Shown here one piece after another: positions 12,632 through 27,469 of a stretch of DNA of 64,000 nt. Within the stretch, counting starts at the first letter, position 1. The number at the start of each line of letters is the position of its first letter. Both the position numbers and the translations under genes were made by a program. The notes under the pieces were generated by a model that did not search any database, was not told the origin of the DNA, and saw only the letters and a list, made by a program, of their open reading frames with translations. This DNA comes from Lingula anatina (taxonomy: Eukaryota > Brachiopoda > Lingulata > Lingulida > Lingulidae), in the NCBI RefSeq assembly GCF_001039355.2, contig NW_019775769.1, positions 262,027-326,026 of the forward strand. The letters run 5' to 3'.

Positions 12632-13177
12632 CGGGCAAGGAGCAGGCGAAGTTGCAAGTGCACGTATCTATAGGCGAGTTATTGACTGTAATATGTAGGC
12701 CACAGGGATGGAAAAACTTGATTTATGTTACTTTTTTGTCATGTTGATCTCATAAGATTTTTCCCCAAAGCTACCGGAGCCCTACCCCTCTGTCTGTCAT
12801 TGTAGATCTCCCCCCTTTCCACCTCAGGGGGTAGTTTGTCTTGCTGTCTGTTTTTGGTTCCGGGTATGTTACGCAATAAGATGGTACATTAACTTTCTGT
12901 TGTACAAAGGGACCACCGCTTCTTCAGTGTCGATGATTAATTTTTTTTTTTTTTTTTTGCTTTTATAACAGATGCCAGCCATCTAAGCCCGTCATATAGA
13001 ATCTATTAGCTTTAAACACATGATCCGCTTTTCCCCCTTGACTGGCGGCCATACAGTGTAACAACGATTTATGGGCACTTTTCGTCCATCCCCATGGCAA
13101 AACGTCAGAGGGGCCATGTCACCACCGTCGCCTAAATAATTATAAGTAATTAGAGATGAAGAAAGTTCACGGAAAGT

Positions 13178-13208
<31 letters not shown>

Positions 13209-16200
13209 TTCATTTATTTATTTGTTTGTTTGTTTGTTTGTTTGTTTGTTTGTTTGTTTGTAACCTTCTTAAGAAGTATGCTCGGTAATTAAAATTTAAA
13301 CTGTTTATAATTGCTCGAAAGAATAAATGAAAATCGCACAGCTGTTTAATATTTTGGTAGAAATACTTTAAAGAGATTCATAGTTATTTTAAGAACCTTG
13401 CTGCTTGTCAAGATAGTGCGGGATCTGGGTTGAGAGTTTCCTTCGTCTTTAAAACGCATTTAGGGTTATTGATTTATAACGAAATATTGTTTTTAAAGAT
13501 AAATTTTTAAGAATATGTAGAGAATTGACCAGGAGAATTCCTGTATATACCTAGTGAATATCTCGGTAATGCTCGTGGAGGGTAGAGAACGGGATATTTT
13601 GTCGAGTCATTCAAAATTTTACATAAAGTACGTATATTAAAAAGATTTACAGATAAATTATAGAGAACAGGACATATGTATTGCTGATTCACACATCCGT
13701 CCCAGTAACAGGGCCACCGTCTTCACGTGACACGGTAGAAACCCAGTGTCGCCACCCTGTGGCTTACATGTACGTGTGAGTACAGCACAGGGGGTGGGAT
13801 TTATTAACATGGGACATACAGGGGGGAAAGGCGTCTGTAAGTCGCACATTAAATCTTAAGTTACTGTAATAAAAAAAATTGCAAGGTAGGAGAACAAGCA
13901 TGTTGTTTAAATGTTCCGCCTTACACTCAAGCGGCAGTTTGTGTGTGTGAACTGGATTTTGATGATTTCCTATCTTCATATTTCCGCCATACTTTTTGCA
14001 CGAATTAAAAGAATTGGTAGGCTTTACGGAAATTTTTAGATCCTTAACTTTGAAACGTCCGTCCATCAAGTCTAGGATGTAGATAACGCATACCTGACCA
14101 CTTAACAGGATTCCTTTTGTTATAACCTGTCATCATTTTAAGGTGCGTAGCACACTGGTATATGATATGTTGGCGTCAAGATTTAAGATAGAATGGGACT
14201 TACAGAAGGAGAGGTGCTCTCCATCCGCCATTCGGGCACGTGATAAGCGAGGGAAGGGGCGGGAAATCTTTTCATATCCACTTTTTCCAGTCTTTTTAAC
14301 TTATGAGGGCATGGAATAACTTTTTTCAAAAACCAATGGTTTCCATATACAAATTAAAGAATTTTTAAAAGCATTCACTCGTACGATTAAATGCGTCTTT
14401 CTGTCCGAAGATCTTTCTGTTGAGAAGAGCTGGTCGAGCATTGCTTGGGTGAAGACCTTTTTTTTTTTTTTTTTTTTAATTTTCTTTTGGAAAAAAGGCT
14501 CCCGCAGTTTACGCATTTCTGTTGTCGTGAATCAATGGGAAATATTGTTTTTTTGTTGTTGTTGTTGTTTTGTTTTTTTTTTTTTTTGTTTTTGTTTTTT
14601 GTATGTATACACTCAAATTTAGATATAGAAAATTACCGAAACCAGTCCTTATAGCCATTTCCAGTGTAACAGGAATGGAAGTCCGCCAGGAACCGTAGTC
14701 CGTGTTCATGTCTAAGCGAATTTTCCACCCAGACCTTATGGACTGTAAGAGATGTGATTGTGTTTTCAGCCTGTCCGGGAGGTGGCGCTGCACTTGGCAT
14801 GGAAGACGGACGAATAAGTGACGAGCAATTGACAGCCTCCAGTATCAGATACAGTTCTTCCACCCCTCAAATGGCAAGATTAAATAACACAGCCTCGGGT
14901 AATCTTTTACTGGTACATTTACCAGTATTATCTACTTAAAATTCCTAAAGAGACAATTTTTATCTAGCAATGACGTTAAGAATCTGTTTCTACCTTAATA
15001 CGGTTTAAGGGGGGGTGATTATAAAACAATATGGGTCCGATTTTCAACTTTTTTATTATATACTTTTTTATGTATGGGCTTTAGGTTACAGCGGTGCTTG
15101 GCTGCCTAGTTGCTGCTCGTATTCCTACGAGTACATCCAAGTTGACCTGCTCGTGCCTCACATCATCACTGGTATAGCTGTTCAAAACGGAGGTGGTCGA
15201 TGGGGAAGCTACTATGTGAAGGGGTTTAAATTGCTCTACAGCAACGACAAACTGACATGGAGAATTCACCAGCGAGTGGAGGGAGAGGACAAGATCTTTT
15301 CTGGCGTGTCTTCCCAAGACCGATACGCTATTGTCACAAATACGCTGGAGAAGACGATATCGGTGAGGTGACCGCAGATTGCATTCAGTGCTAGCAATCA
15401 GTCGCTCCTAATCAATTGTCGCACCCAACACAACAAGCACCTATTGCAATTATCAATCTCACCTGGAACTATTAATTACTTTGCCCGACGTAGTGAGTGC
15501 TTTATGAAAGTATAACTTCGCCGTTATTCCATAAAATAATATCTAACGATAATATGCCACGTTATACAAATATATTTAAACTTTCTAATCCAATTTTTAC
15601 CATCTCACTATTTATATTGATGTAATGACTGACAAAATGACGCGCATACTTGCGACGGACAACCTAACGAGACATTCAAACGAATAAATTGAAACATTCT
15701 ATCATTTATGACGCTGCAGCAGGCCAATGCAAATAACATTAGCATCACATTTGATCGATTATTTAACTTCTAACCATTTAAAATCGTTAGTTGCATTTGC
15801 CCATTCCAAGAGCGTGTCAAAAATATACATGTAAAAAACATCGACAATGCTACATTTAACGGGGTGCCTTAATATTTTATAAGAATCGCCAAATATCGTA
15901 TGCTAAAACTGGTTAAGACTGCAAACAAGACCATGAAATACCCCGCAGGGGCCTAATCCTATTTTCAATACTATTTTAAAGACCCCTGATATCAGAGCGT
16001 GTCCCCGAAACGCGTCGAAAGTCTGTCGTCTTTTTTGCACAATATTTTTAAAGCATTTATCATCGTTTTGCTGGTTTTCCCTATTATTCATTTGACATAT
16101 ATTTATGTGTCCTTTGAACCTCTTTTATGAAGTACACAGTCTAACTGCGTTCAGCCTTTTGTCCTTTGTACTATTCTTGTACCAGTAAAGCTACAGGCCA

Positions 16201-19200
16201 GCGCACAAACGCGGCCTTATACATGCCTGTATTCTTCTATTACTCCTGCCACACATTTAAATGTAGCCTTATCAAAAACACGCAAAAGAAAATTTTGTGT
16301 GAATAATAGAAAATGTACAAAACAAATAAAATATCATTATTGGCGCAATATAGTGACCAAAGACCACCAGTATAAACTTATCGTATTCGAAATAAAGTGA
16401 TCACAAGCGTAGCTTCTCGTGATCCGGGGACCTCTACAACTGTTTTCTTTTTAACGTACTTTTATTATTTCGTCGATATTTCTTTACATGTTTACCCATT
16501 CATTTCACTATTTGATTAGAGGTGTATAATTTACAATGCTGTCTTATTTGTTGGCAAGCACGTGGGCAGAATGTTGATAAATCTTGGCGCGCTTTTTACT
16601 ATGATTGTGTTAGAGGATTTGTAGATAGGAAGGGCCAATCTTTTTCTGGTGTTGAGTTTTGCCGCTCATTTATATGAAACCATCTTTTGCCGTTCATAAT
16701 ATATTGCTATCTCATTTTAGTGTTTGCTTTTTTACTTATAAGTCTCTTTTTTCTAATTTTATCTCTCTGTATATAAGCAAATACCAGTCAGATAAGTGCT
16801 TGTGATGATGGATTTGTTTGTGCTCTTATTTCAGACGAGGTACGTGGCAATTGCAGCAACGAGTTGGCAGAATGCCCCAGCACTGCGGTTTGAGTTATAC
16901 GGATGTATTGATTCTAGTGCTTCAATACAAAACTACACCGTAGTAAACTCCAATGTAGAGGTAAATGTAACCTTTATTATTCCTAGAATTCAAATACAAC
17001 TTAAAGAAAATATCTGCTCTGACAATTAATCCCCATTGTCTTCATACGATATTTTTAGATAAAATATTTTTCCACGTAGTAACCGTGATTAAAATTGAAT
17101 ATTGTGATCTTTTATATCTAAACGCATCCAAAAGACTAGATAATCCCTCGAAACAACCTTTCCTAGCTGCTGTGATACAAAATGAAAATTATCTTTCTCA
17201 AAAGCTCAAATAGTTCTAACGACTAGTATTTCCTCAGATTTTTTCAGGTTAATCCACCATTCATCTCGACTTTAAGGACAAGTATTTTGTTTGTTTGAAT
17301 ACATATTTTAATGTGTACATTCGACGTATTTCAGACGCCCACCACCTGGGTTCCTTCGCGGAGTCCGTTCGTCTTGAATAGTGAAATCACCGTGACGTCA
17401 AGTGGGTCCCTTACAATTGAACCTGGGGTGGATGTGGTATTCAATTCTACATCAGCTGGTTTGACGATTGAAGGTAGCATGATTGGATTAATACGCTTAG
17501 AGAGTATCTGGTAGAACTTAAAGTAATAAGTGTGAGGCTTTTTTGCCCGACCATTAACACAGGCGTTCAGTTTCGTTTGGTCACAGGGTACGCTGCCAAC
17601 ATAACTCGAAATGCTCCTCTACAGTTGCAGTTGATGTTTTAATTATGTTTTACTTTTTACTACTAGTTTTCATTATGTTGCAAAGCATAATACTGACAAT
17701 GCCACGCATTAAAATGAACACTATTTTAAATGAAGACGGAAATGATGATATTAGTCATAATGAAATCGTATGATTTATTGTGTTCCGTTAACACTAAATG
17801 TATCCTACCCCGGAGTTTCGCGCCAAATCGAATTTTCCTCAGAAAAAATTGTAATGTTTTTCTCGCAAATCACTGCTTGACCCATCCGTGTACTTGAATT
17901 TCATGTTTTATACCGTATCCTATTAAATAATTTGCAACACTAAATGTCTAGCCAGAAGTTAAAACCGTAACTTCTTCCTTTATATTTCAGAAGGAGGTAC
18001 AGAAAGATGAGTTAGTATTCACGGAAATATGGTTTTGGGACATAATCAAAAGTGAAAAGATTACCTTGAATTGAATATCGGCGTTGATTTTGCAGGGTGT
18101 TTCGGAGCTGTTGGACTTCAAGGTTTAGGAATACGGTTCGTTAGCAGTGACATCAGAAAGATTCTTGGAAGGCGTGACGTACACTGGAGGGGTCTGAAAT
18201 TCTCCGTACAACGTGAGTTAGTGTTTGAACGGGTTAGATGGAGTTAGAGAAGTGTTGAGCGTTCAAGTAAGAATAAGCCTACAAAAGGTATCGTATGTGT
18301 GAAACAATGGTTTGTACGAATTCCGAAATTAAGTCACAGTGGCTTCAGCAGAATAAGAACCACCTGTTGTTGAACATGTTGTATTTAGCATTCAGTCTGG
18401 CGATATAAAAGTCGCCGTTGGAAACTACTTCTGATCACAAAATCAAATATAAGCGCGACGCTTAATGGTATTATATACGACCTTCTGTATAATTTCCTCA
18501 AACACGTGTTTTTCTTTCAGTATGTAACGAGATAAACATCAGTCACGCGGTGATACAAGGCGCAGAATACGGAATCAGGGTTCTGACAAACGGAGCATCT
18601 TTGAATATTCGCCATGTTACAGTGAGGGATTGCTACAGAGACGGAATAAACGTCGTCTCCATTCGGCTGTCAGTGGTGGATTCCAGAATAGTCAACTGTG
18701 GAGATGCCGGTATTGAATATAGTGGGGGACACAGCGTTGTAATCTCTGGTAGTCAGTTTATTGAAAACAGCAGGAGTTTTTATCTCCGGCGCACTTCAGC
18801 AAACCCCGAGTTCAACCTAACGGCCAGAATAGACGGGTGCTACTTCCGGTCTGACAGCAGTTCAATTTTGTATATGCCAAGCATGACCTCTTGTGTGGTG
18901 ACCATCAATAACAGCACTGTGATTTCAACTCGTGAGTACAGCTACGGCCAGGGCATATACTTCAGCACTACCTACGGCTCTAGCAGCGTTTCTTTTTCAA
19001 TAACGAGGAGCAAAATCATAGGAGGCCAACAGAGCGTTCGTGTCAGGGACAATTCTCGTTATAGCGGTGGCGATTACCATATAACAGACAATGACATCAA
19101 AGGCGGAGTGAATATGCAATGGATTGAATACAGAAATATAAGGGCTCGCCTTTCTGTTCACAACAACATTTTCAATACCACTGCCCCTTTAATATTATAT

Positions 19201-22200
19201 GGGTCAAGCGGAGAGACAAATTTAACGTCTAACACTTTCATCAACGCCATGAACAAGGTTTCTATTACCTTTGGGCAGTACGCTTCATCGCTTTTGGTAA
19301 AAGATAATACTTTCAGCTTTAATTCTGGTGACGCCGTTTTGGAGATCTCAAGTACAGAAGGGGGTACTGCAACTGGTGCCATTGAAGATAACGTATTTGT
19401 TGATAACTTGGCCACTGTAACGTTGCTTCTCGGACAACCAGCTGTTTTCTCCATCAATAGAAACGTGTTTCAAAACTTTGAAGCTGCGAAGGAAATCGTT
19501 TTCAGGAGGCTATGGAACAGAGATGAAGTTTACGACGTGAAATATAACTACTGGGGAACTGAAGATCCTCACAATATCTCATCCCGCGTGGAAGAGTTCT
19601 ACACCAACAGTCAACTTGCTGTAGCTGATCTGTCCCCTTTTCTTCTTACAAACGTGTCCACAATGGTGGATGGTCCACATGGCATAATAAACAGGACATA
19701 CAGCAGTGGCCCTGATGGTATAGGAGGAGCCGTGTCTGGCGACCTTGTTATTGATGCTGACGTTTTGCCGAATGGAACTGTGTCCTACATAAAGGTGCTG
19801 TATACCATTTATGTCCCAGAAGGTACCAGTTTGACCGTTGCTCCTGGTGCGATCTTAGCATTCATGGACAACAGAGGAATTGTAGTAGATGGTGAGTTGT
19901 ATCTTTATCAGACAAAAGCTTATTTTTCCACAGAGTTACATGTATATGCCACTTTAAACTAGTTATACAATTAGTTATTTTGTTAAATTGCCCTCACGTA
20001 CGACATTATGCGTGTACATATCCGTTTGTATATTGATTCCCGCTTGAGCATATACATATTGCAGCATATTTCGTGCGTATGTAGTAGAATTTCCATTGTG
20101 TTTTCAATTTACAGGTGTGTTCATCTGCGACGGAACAGCCTCTGATGTTATACAACTGAAAGCGTTTGAGACAAGATGGGGAGGTGTATTTCTCTCAGAG
20201 CTTACTGGTATGTATTTAAAGTAAGAATAACTACCTTCTTCCTCAGTTGGTGATGGTCACATTAATTTTTTTATTTATTTATTCGTGCTTAGAAAATGGG
20301 AATTGGCGGACCTAAAAAATGAAGACAATTAGCAAGCAAGTGTGAATATTAAAATCATGAATATTGGATTGAATTTAGTTAGGCAATTTCACAGAACCGA
20401 TATTAACATTATGTGGTACATTTTTATACACCAGGTCCGAGCCCTCCCTTAACCTCTACAGTTTTCCCAGATGATCCAAATTTTCCGAACTTACCTGTCC
20501 CACCTGAAAGACGAAAAAGGAGCACAATCTCAAGTAAGTAAATTAAATATGAGCATGGTAAGGGAGTATTGCAAAGCGACGGAATAGCAGCGAATGTCAG
20601 GTTTGATGTTTTAAAATATTGCTAGTGCATGTACTAAATGCATTTTCATTTTTTCGTAATTTTTCAATGCATAACTTTTTTTAACAAATGGCGTATAGAA
20701 AAAGTGTTCATTTTCATTTTCAAAAAAAGAAAAGGCTTATAAACTTTTGTAGGTGCTGATATTCCGAACTTTAACCACGTGACCATCAGCGGTGCGACAA
20801 TTGGGGTCAAAGTTGAAAGCTTTCTTGGTGTGAGCTTTCAAAACACGTCGGTAGAGGCATGTAGTTTTGCCGGTATCTACATCGTGACAGGTCCCTACCC
20901 CCAGGCGGTGAAACTGGACAATTGCGAGCTACGAAATATGGTTTCAGGAAGTGGGCTCGTGGTAACCTCTGGTGAAAACCCAGGGCCGTTGGTTCTAGAT
21001 ATACAGCGGTCAAATTTTTGGGGGGACAGTTTTGTTAACGTGAGCTGCTCTGCTTGTAACGTTACCTTCAGCAATTCTCGTTTTGCTGGAACAAAGGAAC
21101 TACTCTTGCTTCGTCAGATGGTGAGTTGTCATATTGGAGCTTTTTTAAAAACTGCTTTCCCAGTTTGTTGAATGATGTATTTAAAGGTTTTGGCCACTGG
21201 TTCAGTATGATTAAAAGCATATATTTTCAAATGCTTGTGTCTTTTACATACAGTAGTGTTTTATACTGGTCAATTACATAAGGTGAACGCATGGAAAACG
21301 ACCGTTCAGTCTTCTGCTAGCATGAAAACAGTATTTTGTTGTTTTTAAAATATGCAGTCGATCAATATCATGCGTTTACATAGTGTCACAAACTTTAAAC
21401 CGATCGTTTTACATTTACAAACTGTCCATGATTTTAGGAGGATTCTGTGGTGCACCTTACCGGAAACACCATTCAGTCTAACGGCACAACGAATGCCACA
21501 CACTTTAAGACGGACTACGCAAGTAATGCCATTTACGATGTTCGTGATAATTTCTTCTCGTCTCCTCGAGGGGCGTCCCTATCCTGGTACACGAAAAGCC
21601 TTCCGTATGCATTTATACAAGGCAACACCTTTGAAAACTGCGCATCCGCCATTCTCCTCACAGCAACATGTTGTCACGTATCTTCGAGATTATTTGAGAT
21701 TACTGATAACATATTCTCTGACACAGAGGCTGGGTCATCTCTCGTTGTTTTGGACACCAGGGACCTTCAGACTCGAGATATAAATGTCACCAGAAACACA
21801 TTCCGTAATAATACCGTCAGCGGCTACGTCGTGCATCTTCTCTCTCCCAGCACCAATATAACAGAAAACTTTTTTGACAATCCTAACTCTCCTAACGACC
21901 TCGGGGTTTCATTTGCGTACAACCCAGAGAGCATTCCTGTCGATGCTAAGTACAACTGGTGGGGTGACAGCGACTTCTCACACGTGGTAGAGCGTATCTA
22001 TGATTACAACGATTACACTGTTGTGGGACAGGTTCAGTTCCAACCGTATCTCACAGCACGCAATTTGTCAGCAATTAGTGATCTGGAGCCGCCGTTCTTT
22101 CTGGGGGACAACAGAATTGGAGGGACTGTGATTGGGGCAATGAAAATTAATTTCAGTGAAAATCCATATGAAGTTGTTCGTGATATACTGGTCCCAGAAG

Positions 22201-25200
22201 ATGCCGTTCTAACTATCGATCCAGGGACAACACTTCGTTTTCACCCTGGGATTGGAATGGACGTTGAAGGTTACAAGCTGTGTTTACTCACTTTTTATAT
22301 CCTTATAACTTTTCAATTTAAAATGACGGTTTTCGATTTGAAATGGTAAAAACAAGTTTTTTCTGTATGTTAAATTCGTTCTCGGTTCTCCAATTTCCAT
22401 CAGGTACATGTAGTACATACTGTATATGCTTTATGGCGCATATTCTCAAAAAATGGTTAAATTGTGCGATGAGCTGGACCATTCCCCCAAACTTAATAGA
22501 ATTGATTTTGAGAAGATGTATGCACGTACATACTTCAATTATATAATTTTATGGTTGTAATATAACTAACTTTATCGCGTTTCAGGTCAACTGGTGTCGG
22601 TGGGAACACCAGACGCTGTTATAACTATGGAAGGTGTAGAGGGACAGGTGTGGCGAGGAGTGACGTTTAAACAGTTCCTCCCAGGTGAGCGTACAGCAAC
22701 AGTTGGCTTTGTAGAAAAAAAAAAGCTAAACAGGAATACGAGGTTGCCTTGATGAATCATTTGGAGCTAGTAATCTAAAATAATTTTCACTGCATTATGT
22801 ATTCGTTTCATCATTTTGTATGCTGTCACTGTACATTTTAGTTTTAGATAAGTGAAGTAACATAAATAATGTCGCACTAACCTTTCGACTTATTTATCAA
22901 GTGAGTTTATGAAACCTCACAAGATACTCTTATAACAAACATGTTATTTTTTGATAATAAACATTCCACAAAAAAGGAAAGAGCTACCGGTAAGTTAGTA
23001 CGCTTAGCACACTTTTTCATAATTTTACATGTACTTAAATGTACAGTTATTATTTTCGAATTTGCTGTCAGTTCTGAATGTGTGTGCTGTATTTGGGTAT
23101 TATGTCAAGAGTAATATGCGTACATTTGACACATAACTTTACATGTATATTTAGCATATGGGCGCTATATATGTATATATCACTGTCGTCACACCATGTC
23201 ATCATATGACACATGTATCAATGCAGATCCTAATCTTCGACTCGTAAATGGCAGTAGTTCGTTGGAGGGAAGGGTTGAAGTGTACTACAATGACATGTGG
23301 CATTCTGTGTGCGGTTCTCGTTGGTGGACCATGGCAGCCGCCAATGTTGTCTGCAAACAGCTAGGTTTTGGAGAAGCAGTTGAAGTTGTGAACGATACGG
23401 TTGCACGGTAAGAAACGTCATTTTCCAAAACGATGGAAATCACAATTAATTGTGTTTGTTAACTGTTTTTGTATAAATTCTATATCTTCCACGCGGGTGT
23501 TTATTTTATCAAAGAGAACATATGTAGAAGATTACACACGAGAAATGGGACACAGCGTAATAAGATAAAAACCAAAGCAGGACCACATTATCACATACAT
23601 CACAAATCCCACGACTGGTTATTAATTTTGGTTATGAAACAAATCCTGTACCCACGCCACTACCTTAAGAGTCAAATACTCATTTAGTAATGCTTTATTA
23701 AATCAGTATCACACTGCACAATTCTGACAATTTCAGCTTTGGTCGTGGAGAACCTGACCGATATCACGTTCTCATCAGATACTGCCGAGGAAACGAGCGT
23801 TACCTACAGTCTTGTGATGCTTGCACTCCTGATAACAGCTATATTGAAGAAGATTGCCGCTACTGCAACGGGAACCCGGCATGCCTTGCTAGATGCTATG
23901 CATCTTTGTGTGAGAGGAGTGGGGGAAATTTTGGAGACAACAACGATGGACCTCCCCAGGACTGTTATCACTGTGGAGATGACCCAGACTGCTATAGCGC
24001 GTGTAGGCCTACCGCACCCTGCAGGGATGGGAATATAGCTGGTGTTATTTGTGCTCCAGGCTCGACGGAGGGTGAGTAATGGCAACACTTTACGTTCCCC
24101 AACGGTGTTGCAGGCAGTGTGGCATTCACACCGGGTAGTATACAATTTTTTTATCTCTGATGTACACTTTTTCCAGTCAGGCGCAATTATACTTTACTGC
24201 ACTTTACCGGTACATGCTTGATGTCAATAAATACGTATGGCATTTTAACAGACCTCCATATCGAAAACATTTCACTTTTACTGGCTAATCGCAGCTTGAG
24301 GACAATAGTCAGTGTTTTACTAATGTTATACGTATGTTATACGAACTGTTTTTTTTTCTTTTTTGTCAAAGATAGGCGGTACACTTGTTAGTTGATGTAC
24401 AGCCTTTTAAAACCAGATTATAGGCCTGTTTTTAAGGGATGCATTCTAGAAACCATGCATGCACATGTATATTTAATAAAGTGAAACAAAACAATTTTGG
24501 AGAAGGGAAGGTATTTGAACCTCACACATTTAACATAGGAATCCTTCGTGATTTCATCTGCTGGCTCTTTCAGGCATATTTAAGACGGTCCCAGGCAGTG
24601 ACCATTCATAAAATTAGCTTTCTTAACGCCAAACTGCAATGTAAAAAATATATGAAGTGGATTTCAAACGTATTTTAAGGAAATGATATAGGGAACAGTA
24701 AATTCTTTATTCTTTTTAAGAAGGTAATAAATACAGATTTCGTTACAAGGGTGACTTTGCAAATACTCCCTCTCTCTTTTTTTTCAGAGCCCCAACGGTC
24801 CTCCATGGAGCATGTCGTGGTGGCCTATTCACTGCGTGGAATAACTGTACAGGGTACCCCACCCCTGTTAAACAACTTCCAAATTACCCACAGCTCTGAG
24901 AATGGTTTCACACTCTCGGGGTATATTCCGGAGGATGTCGCCATTTCTCAGTGTATCATTTCATCTAACCAAGGTCATGGTCTCTCAGTCATCGGTGTTT
25001 CCGATCCTAAGCTCAACAACAAGATATTGGTAACAAACTGCACCTTCGTTAATAATACTAATCATGCTATTAATATATTACGGACAGACGTAAGTCTGCG
25101 TAGTGTTCGAGTAACGGACAGTGGCGGGCAAGCGGTCTATGGAGAAAGCGTACTAGGCTTGAAGATTGTTAACTCGGAGTTCGTTCAAAATAACGGTGGG

Positions 25201-27428
25201 GGAATCAGATTGGTGGCAGCGGATGGGACGATGACTCCAATTGAAAGATTCATAATTGAGGACAATGTCTTCAGGAGAAATACAGAAAAAATTATCAATG
25301 TCGTTGTGCAGAGGGACTCAATGCCAGCATTTTCTATAGCAAGGAACATATTTGCAGAGAATAGGGCCCAACCTGATACTCCAGGTGGCTACTACTTTAA
25401 TGATTATGGTATTGTGGAAGTGCAGTTTGACTCTTTTGACAGTGAGGGAACCCCGGGAATCTATAGCGTGAGTATGTCCACTGAGTAATTGTATCTTCAT
25501 TGCCATAGGTTTACAGTCTACAAGTATACCAGTTTACCTGTAATGATTATTGAAAACCTGCGCTGTTTTCGGCGTACTTTGCATCGACCACGATGTTAAC
25601 GACTTTGACGGTTTATTTTTTCAATGTTTATGGTGGAATTCCTTTTTTTTACAAAATAATAGATAACATCGGGAGAGATGGCAATCACAATATCGAAACA
25701 ACTGATATGTGTAAGATGTGAAGTTCGTACATATCCCCATTAGTATACAAAGTATTGGAAATATATGTACCTAATGCCTTTGTGTTTTAGGTAACTGGCA
25801 ATACGATGGTGAACAACACGTACGAATATTCCATCTACCTTTGGTGTAGATACTGTTCTGATGAGGTCAATCCTGGATCAATATCTATTATCAACAACAC
25901 ATTTTTCAACATGACCCGTAGTCCACGAAGCCGATTTAACGACCTGTATACCGTCTACATGGAGAGCGTGTACGATGTCACCATTCGTGGAAATAGTTTC
26001 GACAACCCGTCCGCCATGTGTGAATTGAAAGTACCCTCGTATAAGCCGCTGGTTTATATTGATGCATCGGGAAATTATTGGGGAGTTAACGACACTAAGG
26101 AGGTATACACCAGGTGAGGAAGAGGTTAACAGAGTACTATAATATCGTTACCTTTCGTCAGAACTTTTGCACACCCACTTTCACGATAAATTTCATGAAA
26201 ATATCATTGTATTGTTGACAGTATGGTTAACAGCGGTTCATATTATACTGCATTACAGAAAAGAAAACCCCACATATCTTTTAAGCTCTAAAATTGGAAT
26301 CTTTTTTTTTTTTCTTAATCATGCCTTACTAGGATCAATTCCTCAGTGCTATTGTTTAGATTTTATTACTTGCACGAAATCTCATTGGGCGGTTATGGAC
26401 ATCAGTGATATTCTCTCTGGTGGGCAATTTAATGGATTTTTCTAAGGTTAACATTTGCAGTCAAGTGTGCTGCTTGTGTAATAATTAGTAGATGATTGGA
26501 TAACAAAAATATATGTCCTACATAACAACAAGGGATTTGGCTTGATTAACATTTACATACCGGTATGCGATCGGTACAGCTTTTGTAAAGACTTTCTAAA
26601 TATACATATGAAAAAGTCCTCAGAAACTTGCATATTTGATAACCAAAGCATGGATGGATTTTTTTTTTTTGGGGGGGGGGGGAGATCGCCCTGTTTGGTA
26701 TGGGTATGTTTATGCCAGCACCATTAACTTTTTTTATTTTTTCCAGAATATGTAGTATATTTGACAACACTGGTCGTTTTGATGTTAAACTGTGGCCCAT
26801 GCACTTAAACGCAGACCTGAGTCTCCCACCTGTCCACAAACCACACAACTGGACTTTCGGTGACGTCATGAACGCCGGCGGTGACGTCGACGCCCTCCTG
26901 GATACCGGTACCTTGGAGGGGCATGTCGTTATAGAAAGAAGTATTGTAATCAGGTATATTATCTCTGGAACAGGATCCAAAACCTTGGTTAGGATCCCAA
27001 ATATGCTTTTATGCACGTGCCACTTTTTACTACAGCTTCACTTAATTTTTTTTTTTTTTTTTTTTTGTTTTTTTGTTAATGAAACACGTTAATGAATGAA
27101 GTGCAAGCAAGTTTATTTACCTTCTACTCCTTTAGTTTATAGCTTATCAGTTGTATAATTTTGAATATGATTCATTTGGCAAATTAAAGAGGAGAAAAAA
27201 ATGTAACGGTGATTTATCCCAATACTTGCGTCTTTGTCGTATACTTTGCATATTTATCAATATTTAACGTTCAGTATTCTGTAAATATCAAACAGGACAA
27301 ACTTCATTAAAGATGGCGCCGTCTAAGGGCGACACGACAGATCAAGTTAATTTTCATTTATACCCCTGTACTTTAACTGTATAAACATGACAAGAAATGA
27401 ATAACTATTATTTATTTTATCATAATTA

Positions 27429-27469
<41 letters not shown>

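Larger units (their letters stand above)
12000..14769. other. Gene 2 intron 1 (2.8 kb), rich in low-complexity sequence
   Basis: I see no coding exon. The intron holds the G-run at 12582-12632, poly-T at about 12941-12958, (TTTA)n and (TTTG)n at 13177-13260, and poly-T/TTG tracts at 14459-14477 and 14547-14600. Short open frames in this stretch are products of these repeats. As the first intron it is the likeliest place for regulatory elements, but I cannot identify any. Confidence 0.6.

Noticed and set aside
13177-13260. CRISPR-like regular repeat
   Set aside because: It is a simple tetranucleotide microsatellite without spacers, in a eukaryotic genome.
14445-14793. Phe-rich and Lys-rich short open frames in gene 2 intron 1
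   Set aside because: They are translations of poly-T and TTG tracts.
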